Origin: Tridacna crocea
Taxonomy: Eukaryota > Mollusca > Bivalvia > Cardiida > Cardiidae
Direction: 5' to 3'
Length of the DNA stretch: 64,000 nt
Assembly: GCA_943736015.1 (NCBI GenBank)
Contig: OX031058.1
Location: 18,005,001-18,069,000 of the forward strand
In this document: positions 1 to 8,374 of the stretch, piece after piece
How positions within the stretch are numbered: the first letter of the stretch is position 1
Layout: every line of letters begins with the position of its first letter
Made by a program: the position numbers and the translations under genes
Notes under the pieces: generated by a model
What the model was told of the DNA's origin: nothing
The model's database searches: none
Seen by the model: only the letters and a program-made list of their open reading frames with translations

Positions 1-825
1 TTTCTTTGATTTGTTTAACAGGTATCAGTTGCCTCCGAAAGTGTCAAAGTTGATTTTACGATTTTATGCGCAGCACGTATCAGTCACGTATGGGTGAGAT
101 GGTCATCGTAACCAAATCATTGGCCCTAGTGAGAGAAAATGAAAAAGAAAAATAGAAAAATCCCTATAATTGACTTTAAGCAACAGTTGTCGTCTGCTAT
201 AAAATATTCCGTAAGTCGATTTTTCATGTTTTCGCGGGTACGTAACCGGCACCCGAGAGACAATAGACAACCTAAATGGGTTTGTTGTCACGGTAAAAAA
301 AAGACTGGAGAAGTAAGAAACAGATATTAGAAATTAAGTTCCCTATATTTGACCTATTAAGCAACAGGTGTCATCTGCTATGAAGTGTTCCGTAAGTCGA
401 TTTTTCGCGTTTTCGCGGATACGTAACCAGCACCTATGAGACGGTAGTCAACATAAATAGATTTGTCGTCATGGTATAAAGAGCTTGGAGGAAAAAAATA
501 TACATTAAAAATTTGGTTCCATTTGTTTGATTTATGCAATAAGAAGCATTCAGTCTTTTTTTAGCCACTTGTCGCATTATTTTCTGGGGTTTTCGCATGA
601 GCGTAACTGGCACATATGAGACGGTAGTCAACGTAACTGGGTTTCTTGTTGCGGTTTGAAGAGATTAGAAAAATTACACTTCAGTTGCCTTTGTTTGATA
701 TATGCAATAGGAAGCAACTAAAAGAGTTTTCAGTCTTTTTTTAGCCACTTGTCGCATTAATTTCTGGGGCTTTTTTACACTGTACATTGATCACTTTGGC
801 TTATTGAAAGTTTCAATGTGCAGCA

Positions 826-831
826 TTTATT
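826..831 (-). terminator. AATAAA polyadenylation-like signal (minus strand), representative unit 1
   Basis: The minus strand reads CACAATAAATGC about 210 bases beyond the predicted start. CA dinucleotides and a GT-containing stretch (GTGATCAATGTACAGTGT) follow within 50 bases. A second minus-strand AATAAA at 1293-1288 lies just upstream of the CCAAT cluster and could end read-through from the neighbouring unit. A hexamer this AT-rich is also expected by chance about once per unit. Confidence 0.3.
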
Positions 832-893
832 GTGGGCTGAGTTAGAAAAGCGAATCCAGTTAAGGGCTGGGGTAGCGGGGGTGCATTGAGGGC

Positions 894-1010
894 CTAAGGG
901 AAGTAATTCTTGCAAGGGGCTTGAAAAGACCAAAACAAGGTCTGCTGCGCCCCTATTTTCTTAAATGTTTGCCCATTTTCAGTGAAATCTGGCATGTGTG
1001 GATGGTGCAT
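894..1010 (-). other. Candidate 38-codon frame of the minus-strand cassette, representative unit 1
   Basis: This frame begins at the first ATG downstream of the predicted minus-strand start (about 30 bases of leader, G at -3) and ends with TAG. The peptide starts MHHPHMPDFTENGQ and ends CKNYFP. It has no signal peptide, membrane segment or motif I recognise. Unit 8 (12711) changes Asp to His and unit 21 (34352) changes Trp to Cys. In unit 25 (41007) the stop becomes Glu and the frame runs to 65 codons. In unit 12 it is frameshifted. These changes argue against strong constraint, so it may well be non-coding. Confidence 0.15.
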
Positions 1011-1062
1011 GCCTGGCAGTTCGCCAAGGACTGCACAGCAGCCTTTAAAGAAGACTTTAAAT

Positions 1063-1076
1063 CCACTTTTATGCCG
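1063..1076 (-). promoter_or_regulatory. TATA-like box on the minus strand, representative unit 1
   Basis: The minus strand reads CGGCATAAAAGTGG. If used, transcription would start about 25-30 bases further, near 1035-1042, and run toward lower coordinates. Motif only, so an AT-rich chance match is possible. Confidence 0.35.
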
Positions 1077-1107
1077 TTTTTTTTCACTGATTTTTTATCG
1101 ATGAATT

Positions 1108-1122
1108 ATGGCGCCATTTTGG
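1108..1122 (-). promoter_or_regulatory. YY1-like palindromic GGCGCC site, representative unit 1
   Basis: The minus strand reads CCAAAATGGCGCCAT, one base off the common YY1 core AAAATGGCGGC, and contains the palindrome ATGGCGCCAT. It sits between the CCAAT cluster and the TATA-like box. I noticed no variation in it between units. Confidence 0.35.
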
Positions 1123-1140
1123 AGCGATTTTGAAGCTCTC

Positions 1141-1260
1141 TGATTGGCTGTTGAATATCTCATTGGCTGTTGGTTCCCATTCTGATTTGGCTGTTGGTTC
1201 CCTGATTCCCTTAAATCTTCTCTGATTGGATAATTTCAGAGAGGGAAGAGATTTGATTGG
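1141..1260 (-). promoter_or_regulatory. CCAAT-box (NF-Y-like) cluster, representative unit 1
   Basis: Read on the minus strand there are four exact CCAAT cores, at 1260-1256, 1229-1225, 1166-1162 and 1147-1143. A degenerate CCAAA is at 1190-1186. The flank AGCCAATCAG at the last site is the classic NF-Y context. A short direct repeat (ttggctgttggttccc, about 24-bp period, 1163-1202) generates part of the cluster. NF-Y sites are typically 50-100 bases upstream of a TATA box or start. Here the nearest is about 70 bases from a minus-strand TATA-like box. The same cluster occurs in every unit, but units 2, 3, 5 and 8 have the second box mutated. Confidence 0.5.
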
Positions 1261-1270
1261 CTGATGGGAA

Positions 1271-1279
1271 GGGGGGGGG
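1271..1279 (+). repeat. Length-variable G run, representative unit 1 (9 G)
   Basis: The G run after gatgggaa is the fastest-changing position in the array. It is 8 G in units 3, 6, 9, 24, 29 and 32; 10 in units 11, 12, 13, 19, 27, 31, 35 and 38; 11 in units 14, 18, 25 and 37; and 9 in the others. It borders the CCAAT cluster on the upstream side of the putative minus-strand promoter. Some of the variation could be sequencing error, since homopolymers are error-prone. Confidence 0.9.
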
Positions 1280-1532
1280 AATATCTGTTTATTCTTATTA
1301 ACCTTTTACCACACAATGACGCCTTTTAACACCCCTGAAAGAGAAGGCTTTTAAAAATAATGTGAGGAAAGGAGACAATGCAGGTTACCAGCATTTTCTC
1401 CTTTTCCCACTATGTTTTCTAGCCTATCAAAGAAAGAATTGATTTTTAGTTATTCTTACATCTTATTGTATCTTTATGGCCTACTTCTAAATTCTTCAAA
1501 CAAGAACAAGATTTTTTTATCGGAAAAAGTTT

Positions 1533-1690
1533 CTGCAACAGCAACCAGTTGCTTCTGAATTTCATATTTTTGCGCAGCGATTAAACATGAATTGACTTTT
1601 GACTGGCGTGGTCGTCAAAATTGGTTCAATGTTTTCGTGACCCTGGTAAGAAAACAGGGAAAAATTTTGTTTACCTTTCTTTGATTTGTT
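1533..1690 (+). repeat. Sub-repeat A (158 bp), representative copy
   Basis: First of the diverged sub-repeats that build about half of every unit. The head aacagcaaccagttgcttct aligns with B's taacaggtatcagttgcctc. The core holds tttttgcgcagc and gtggtcgtcaaaattgg. The tail aaaaattttgtttacc then tttctttgatttgtt aligns with the tails of D and E. It recurs near the 3' end of every unit. I see no coding function. Confidence 0.8.
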
Positions 1691-1852
1691 TAACAGGTAT
1701 CAGTTGCCTCCGAAAGTGTCAAAGTTGATTTTACGATTTTATGCGCAGCACGTATCAGTCACGTATGGGTGAGATGGTCATCGTAACCAAATCATTGGCC
1801 CTAGTGAGAGAAAATGAAAAAGAAAAATAGAAAAATCCCTATAATTGACTTT
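1691..1852 (+). repeat. Sub-repeat B (162 bp), representative copy
   Basis: Head taacaggtatcagttgcc, core ttttatgcgcagcacgtatc followed by ggtcatcgtaacc, and tail aaaaatccctataattgac. It is closest to A in its first 60 bases. In unit 21 most of it is deleted. Confidence 0.8.
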
Positions 1853-2033
1853 AAGCAACAGTTGTCGTCTGCTATAAAATATTCCGTAAGTCGATTTTTC
1901 ATGTTTTCGCGGGTACGTAACCGGCACCCGAGAGACAATAGACAACCTAAATGGGTTTGTTGTCACGGTAAAAAAAAGACTGGAGAAGTAAGAAACAGAT
2001 ATTAGAAATTAAGTTCCCTATATTTGACCTATT
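1853..2033 (+). repeat. Sub-repeat C (181 bp), representative copy
   Basis: Head aagcaacagttgtcgtctgc, core ttttcgcgggtacgtaaccg, and tail attaagttccctatatttga. Over its first 115 bases it is roughly 80-85% identical to D by eye. It contains the block-diagnostic position 299 (A or C). Confidence 0.85.
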
Positions 2034-2210
2034 AAGCAACAGGTGTCATCTGCTATGAAGTGTTCCGTAAGTCGATTTTTCGCGTTTTCGCGGATACGTA
2101 ACCAGCACCTATGAGACGGTAGTCAACATAAATAGATTTGTCGTCATGGTATAAAGAGCTTGGAGGAAAAAAATATACATTAAAAATTTGGTTCCATTTG
2201 TTTGATTTAT
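2034..2210 (+). repeat. Sub-repeat D (177 bp), representative copy
   Basis: Head aagcaacaggtgtcatctgc, core with a tandem pair of ttttcgcg followed by gatacgtaacc, then gagacggtagtcaac shared exactly with E, and tail aaaaatttggttcc. The ttttcgcg pair collapses to one copy in unit 25. Confidence 0.85.
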
Positions 2211-2378
2211 GCAATAAGAAGCATTCAGTCTTTTTTTAGCCACTTGTCGCATTATTTTCTGGGGTTTTCGCATGAGCGTAACTGGCACATATGAGACGGT
2301 AGTCAACGTAACTGGGTTTCTTGTTGCGGTTTGAAGAGATTAGAAAAATTACACTTCAGTTGCCTTTGTTTGATATAT
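2211..2378 (+). repeat. Sub-repeat E (168 bp), representative copy
   Basis: Head gcaataagaagcattcagtc, core ggggttttcgcatgagcgta then gagacggtagtcaac, and tail attacacttcagttgcc then tttgtttgat. Its 5' third is nearly identical to F. Confidence 0.8.
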
Positions 2379-2445
2379 GCAATAGGAAGCAACTAAAAGA
2401 GTTTTCAGTCTTTTTTTAGCCACTTGTCGCATTAATTTCTGGGGC
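2379..2445 (+). repeat. Sub-repeat F (truncated, about 67 bp), representative copy
   Basis: It begins gcaataggaagcaactaaaa and continues with a stretch almost identical to E (cagtctttttttagccactt onward, through tttctgggg). It then stops where the non-repetitive half of the unit begins. The A709G and G751C variants lie here. Confidence 0.75.
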
Positions 2446-3350
2446 TTTTTTACACTGTACATTGATCACTTTGGCTTATTGAAAGTTTCAATGTGCAGCA
2501 TTTATTGTGGGCTGAGTTAGAAAAGCGAATCCAGTTAAGGGCTGGGGTAGCGGGGGTGCATTGAGGGCCTAAGGGAAGTAATTCTTGCAAGGGGCTTGAA
2601 AAGACCAAAACAAGGTCTGCTGCGCCCCTATTTTCTTAAATGTTTGCCCATTTTCAGTGAAATCTGGCATGTGTGGATGGTGCATGCCTGGCAGTTCGCC
2701 AAGGACTGCACAGCAGCCTTTAAAGAAGACTTTAAATCCACTTTTATGCCGTTTTTTTTCACTGATTTTTTATCGATGAATTATGGCGCCATTTTGGAGC
2801 GATTTTGAAGCTCTCTGATTGGCTGTTGAATATCTCATTTGCTGTTGGTTCCCATTCTGATTTGGCTGTTGGTTCCCTGATTCCCTTAAATCTTCTCTGA
2901 TTGGATAATTTCAGAGAGGGAAGAGATTTGATTGGCTGATGGGAAGGGGGGGGGAATATCTGTTTATTCTTATTAACCTTTTACCACACAATGACGCCTT
3001 TTAACACCCCTGAAAGAGAAGGCTTTTAAAAATAATGTGAGGAAAGGAGACAATGCAGGTTACCAGCATTTTCTCCTTTTCCCACTATGTTTTCTAGCCT
3101 ATCAAAGAAAGAATTGATTTTTAGTTATTCTTACATCTTATTGTATCTTTATGGCCTACTTCTAAATTCTTCAAACAAGAACAAGATTTTTTTATCGGAA
3201 AAAGTTTCTGCCACAGCAACCAGTTGCTTCTGAATTTCATATTTTTGCGCAGCGATTAAACATGAATTGACTTTTGACTGGCGTGGTCGTCAAAATTGGT
3301 TCAATGTTTTCGTGACCCTGGTAAGAAAACAGGGAAAAATTTTGTTTACC

Positions 3351-5024
3351 TTTCTTTGATTTGTTTAACAGGTATCAGTTGCCTCCGAAAGTGTCAAAGT
3401 TGATTTTACGATTTTATGCGCAGCACGTATCAGTCACGTATGGGTGAGATGGTCATCGTAACCAAATCATTGGCCCTAGTGAGAGAAAATGAAAAAGAAA
3501 AATAGAAAAATCCCTATAATTGACTTTAAGCAACAGTTGTCGTCTGCTATAAAATATTCCGTAAGTCGATTTTTCATGTTTTCGCGGGTACGTAACCGGC
3601 ACCCGAGAGACAATAGACAACCTAAATGGGTTTGTTGTCACGGTAAAAAAAAGACTGGAGAAGTAAGAAACAGATATTAGAAATTAAGTTCCCTATATTT
3701 GACCTATTAAGCAACAGGTGTCATCTGCTATGAAGTGTTCCGTAAGTCGATTTTTCGCGTTTTCGCGGATACGTAACCAGCACCTATGAGACGGTAGTCA
3801 ACATAAATAGATTTGTCGTCATGGTATAAAGAGCTTGGAGGAAAAAAATATACATTAAAAATTTGGTTCCATTTGTTTGATTTATGCAATAAGAAGCATT
3901 CAGTCTTTTTTTAGCCACTTGTCGCATTATTTTCTGGGGTTTTCGCATGAGCGTAACTGGCACATATGAGACGGTAGTCAACGTAACTGGGTTTCTTGTT
4001 GCGGTTTGAAGAGATTAGAAAAATTACACTTCAGTTGCCTTTGTTTGATATATGCAATAGGAAGCAACTAAAAGAGTTTTCAGTCTTTTTTTAGCCACTT
4101 GTCGCATTAATTTCTGGGGCTTTTTTACACTGTACATTGATCACTTTGGCTTATTGAAAGTTTCAATGTGCAGCATTTATTGTGGGCTGAGTTAGAAAAG
4201 CGAATCCAGTTAAGGGCTGGGGTAGCGGGGGTGCATTGAGGGCCTAAGGGAAGTAATTCTTGCAAGGGGCTTGAAAAGACCAAAACAAGGTCTGCTGCGC
4301 CCCTATTTTCTTAAATGTTTGCCCATTTTCAGTGAAATCTGGCATGTGTGGATGGTGCATGCCTGGCAGTTCGCCAAGGACTGCACAGCAGCCTTTAAAG
4401 AAGACTTTAAATCCACTTTTATGCCGTTTTTTTTCACTGATTTTTTATCGATGAATTATGGCGCCATTTTGGAGCGATTTTGAAGCTCTCTGATTGGCTG
4501 TTGAATATCTCATTTGCTGTTGGTTCCCATTCTGATTTGGCTGTTGGTTCCCTGATTCCCTTAAATCTTCTCTGATTGGATAATTTCAGAGAGGGAAGAG
4601 ATTTGATTGGCTGATGGGAAGGGGGGGGAATATCTGTTTATTCTTATTAACCTTTTACCACACAATGACGCCTTTTAACACCCCTGAAAGAGAAGGCTTT
4701 TAAAAATAATGTGAGGAAAGGAGACAATGCAGGTTACCAGCATTTTCTCCTTTTCCCACTATGTTTTCTAGCCTATCAAAGAAAGAATTGATTTTTAGTT
4801 ATTCTTACATCTTATTGTATCTTTATGGCCTACTTCTAAATTCTTCAAACAAGAACAAGATTTTTTTATCGGAAAAAGTTTCTGCCACAGCAACCAGTTG
4901 CTTCTGAATTTCATATTTTTGCGCAGCGATTAAACATGAATTGACTTTTGACTGGCGTGGTCGTCAAAATTGGTTCAATGTTTTCGTGACCCTGGTAAGA
5001 AAACAGGGAAAAATTTTGTTTACC
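3351..5024 (+). repeat. Array unit 3 (1,674 bp, class B)
   Basis: It has the class-B changes at 4515 and 4886 and A at 299. The one-base shortfall is an 8-G run at 4621-4628. Confidence 0.97.
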
Positions 5025-6699
5025 TTTCTTTGATTTGTTTAACAGGTATCAGTTGCCTCCGAAAGTGTCAAAGTTGATTTTACGATTTTATGCGCAGCAC
5101 GTATCAGTCACGTATGGGTGAGATGGTCATCGTAACCAAATCATTGGCCCTAGTGAGAGAAAATGAAAAAGAAAAATAGAAAAATCCCTATAATTGACTT
5201 TAAGCAACAGTTGTCGTCTGCTATAAAATATTCCGTAAGTCGATTTTTCATGTTTTCGCGGGTACGTAACCGGCACCCGAGAGACAATAGACAACCTAAA
5301 TGGGTTTGTTGTCACGGTAAAAAAAAGACTGGAGAAGTAAGAAACAGATATTAGAAATTAAGTTCCCTATATTTGACCTATTAAGCAACAGGTGTCATCT
5401 GCTATGAAGTGTTCCGTAAGTCGATTTTTCGCGTTTTCGCGGATACGTAACCAGCACCTATGAGACGGTAGTCAACATAAATAGATTTGTCGTCATGGTA
5501 TAAAGAGCTTGGAGGAAAAAAATATACATTAAAAATTTGGTTCCATTTGTTTGATTTATGCAATAAGAAGCATTCAGTCTTTTTTTAGCCACTTGTCGCA
5601 TTATTTTCTGGGGTTTTCGCATGAGCGTAACTGGCACATATGAGACGGTAGTCAACGTAACTGGGTTTCTTGTTGCGGTTTGAAGAGATTAGAAAAATTA
5701 CACTTCAGTTGCCTTTGTTTGATATATGCAATAGGAAGCAACTAAAAGAGTTTTCAGTCTTTTTTTAGCCACTTGTCGCATTAATTTCTGGGGCTTTTTT
5801 ACACTGTACATTGATCACTTTGGCTTATTGAAAGTTTCAATGTGCAGCATTTATTGTGGGCTGAGTTAGAAAAGCGAATCCAGTTAAGGGCTGGGGTAGC
5901 GGGGGTGCATTGAGGGCCTAAGGGAAGTAATTCTTGCAAGGGGCTTGAAAAGACCAAAACAAGGTCTGCTGCGCCCCTATTTTCTTAAATGTTTGCCCAT
6001 TTTCAGTGAAATCTGGCATGTGTGGATGGTGCATGCCTGGCAGTTCGCCAAGGACTGCACAGCAGCCTTTAAAGAAGACTTTAAATCCACTTTTATGCCG
6101 TTTTTTTTCACTGATTTTTTATCGATGAATTATGGCGCCATTTTGGAGCGATTTTGAAGCTCTCTGATTGGCTGTTGAATATCTCATTGGCTGTTGGTTC
6201 CCATTCTGATTTGGCTGTTGGTTCCCTGATTCCCTTAAATCTTCTCTGATTGGATAATTTCAGAGAGGGAAGAGATTTGATTGGCTGATGGGAAGGGGGG
6301 GGGAATATCTGTTTATTCTTATTAACCTTTTACCACACAATGACGCCTTTTAACACCCCTGAAAGAGAAGGCTTTTAAAAATAATGTGAGGAAAGGAGAC
6401 AATGCAGGTTACCAGCATTTTCTCCTTTTCCCACTATGTTTTCTAGCCTATCAAAGAAAGAATTGATTTTTAGTTATTCTTACATCTTATTGTATCTTTA
6501 TGGCCTACTTCTAAATTCTTCAAACAAGAACAAGATTTTTTTATCGGAAAAAGTTTCTGCAACAGCAACCAGTTGCTTCTGAATTTCATATTTTTGCGCA
6601 GCGATTAAACATGAATTGACTTTTGACTGGCGTGGTCGTCAAAATTGGTTCAATGTTTTCGTGACCCTGGTAAGAAAACAGGGAAAAATTTTGTTTACC
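5025..6699 (+). repeat. Array unit 4 (1,675 bp)
   Basis: It matches unit 1 at all diagnostic positions, with A at 299 and a 9-G run. I noticed no private change. Confidence 0.97.
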
Positions 6700-8374
6700 T
6701 TTCTTTGATTTGTTTAACAGGTATCAGTTGCCTCCGAAAGTGTCAAAGTTGATTTTACGATTTTATGCGCAGCACGTATCAGTCACGTATGGGTGAGATG
6801 GTCATCATAACCAAATCATTGGCCCTAGTGAGAGAAAATGAAAAAGAAAAATAGAAAAATCCCTATAATTGACTTTAAGCAACAGTTGTCGTCTGCTATA
6901 AAATATTCCGTAAGTCGATTTTTCATGTTTTCGCGGGTACGTAACCGGCACCCGAGAGACAATAGACAACCTAAATGGGTTTGTTGTCACGGTAAAACAA
7001 AGACTGGAGAAGTAAGAAACAGATATTAGAAATTAAGTTCCCTATATTTGACCTATTAAGCAACAGGTGTCATCTGCTATGAAGTGTTCCGTAAGTCGAT
7101 TTTTCGCGTTTTCGCGGATACGTAACCAGCACCTATGAGACGGTAGTCAACATATATAGATTTGTTGTCATGGTATAAAGAGCTTGGAGGAAAAAAATAT
7201 ACATTAAAAATTTGGTTCCATTTGTTTGATTTATGCAATAAGAAGCATTCAGTCTTTTTTTAGCCACTTGTCGCATTATTTTCTGGGGTTTTCGCATGAG
7301 CGTAACTGGCACATATGAGACGGTAGTCAACGTAACTGGGTTTCTTGTTGCGGTTTGAAGAGATTAGAAAAATTACACTTCAGTTGCCTTTGTTTGATAT
7401 ATGCAATAGGAAGCAACTAAAAGAGTTTTCAGTCTTTTTTTAGCCACTTGTCGCATTAATTTCTGGGGCTTTTTTACACTGTACATTGATCACTTTGGCT
7501 TATTGAAAGTTTCAATGTGCAGCATTTATTGTGGGCTGAGTTAGAAAAGCGAATCCAGTTAAGGGCTGGGGTAGCGGGGGTGCATTGAGGGCCTAAGGGA
7601 AGTAATTCTTGCAAGGGGCTTGAAAAGACCAAAACAAGGTCTGCTGCGCCCCTATTTTCTTAAATGTTTGCCCATTTTCAGTGAAATCTGGCATGTGTGG
7701 ATGGTGCATGCCTGGCAGTTCGCCAAGGACTGCACAGCAGCCTTTAAAGAAGACTTTAAATCCACTTTTATGCCGTTTTTTTTCACTGATTTTTTATCGA
7801 TGAATTATGGCGCCATTTTGGAGCGATTTTGAAGCTCTCTGATTGGCTGTTGAATATCTCATTTGCTGTTGGTTCCCATTCTGATTTGGCTGTTGGTTCC
7901 CTGATTCCCTTAAATCTTCTCTGATTGGATAATTTCAGAGAGGGAAGAGATTTGATTGGCTGATGGGAAGGGGGGGGGAATATCTGTTTATTCTTATTAA
8001 CCTTTTACCACACAATGACGCCTTTTAACACCCCTGAAAGAGAAGGCTTTTAAAAATAATGTGAGGAAAGGAGACAATGCAGGTTACCAGCATTTTCTCC
8101 TTTTCCCACTATGTTTTCTAGCCTATCAAAGAAAGAATTGATTTTTAGTTATTCTTACATCTTATTGTATCTTTATGGCCTACTTCTAAATTCTTCAAAC
8201 AAGAACAAGATTTTTTTATCGGAAAAAGTTTCTGCCACAGCAACCAGTTGCTTCTGAATTTCATATTTTTGCGCAGCGATTAAACATGAATTGACTTTTG
8301 ACTGGCGTGGTCGTCAAAATTGGTTCAATGTTTTCGTGACCCTGGTAAGAAAACAGGGAAAAATTTTGTTTACC
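6700..8374 (+). repeat. Array unit 5 (1,675 bp, class B, shares marks with unit 8)
   Basis: Class-B changes are at 7864 and 8236. It also has G108A (6807), C at 299 (6998), A456T (7155) and C467T (7166). The whole set is shared only with unit 8, three units downstream. Confidence 0.97.

Larger units (their letters stand above)
771..1532. other. Non-sub-repeat half of the unit (representative, unit 1)
   Basis: About 760 bp per unit lacking the 165-bp sub-repeat pattern. From right to left on the minus strand it holds the G/C run, a CCAAT-box cluster, a YY1-like site, a TATA-like box, a 38-codon frame and AATAAA. The stretch 1,281-1,532 is AT-rich with a short direct repeat (gccttttaa at 1321, ggcttttaa at 1346) and nothing else I can name. 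I see no similarity to a known transposon, rRNA, snRNA or histone gene. Confidence 0.7.
1..1675 (+). repeat. Array unit 1 (reference, 1,675 bp)
   Basis: Reference for unit numbering. It has A at unit position 299, G at 1165 (second CCAAT box intact), A at 1537 and a 9-G run at 1271-1279. Confidence 0.97.
1676..3350 (+). repeat. Array unit 2 (1,675 bp, variant class B)
   Basis: It carries the linked class-B changes G1165T (window 2840), which breaks the second CCAAT box, and A1537C (window 3212). It has A at 299 and a 9-G run. Confidence 0.97.

Noticed and set aside
103-330. Overlapping plus-strand 63-codon and minus-strand 62-codon frames repeated in almost every unit
   Set aside because: Both lie inside the diverged satellite sub-repeats, overlap each other on opposite strands and match no family. 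They persist only because the units are near-identical.
434-631. Minus-strand 65-codon frame (86 codons in unit 8 at 12093-12353)
   Set aside because: It lies across sub-repeats D and E and has no recognisable motif. Two chance substitutions in unit 8 lengthen it, as expected for non-coding DNA.
608-668. Possible U6 snRNA relic (ggcacatat followed later by gattag)
   Set aside because: The two short matches are about 50 bases apart rather than the expected 30. The rest of U6 is missing, and the matching bases are explained by the sub-repeat E consensus.
1011-1045. tRNA-like B box (gcagttcgccaagg)
   Set aside because: It lacks the GGTTCGANNCC core, an A box at the right distance and any acceptor stem.
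921-1133. Plus-strand 70-codon frame, constant in nearly all units
   Set aside because: Its start is TTG, unlikely in a eukaryote. The first in-frame ATG leaves only about 43 codons, with no known domain. Its constancy matches that of the surrounding non-coding sequence.
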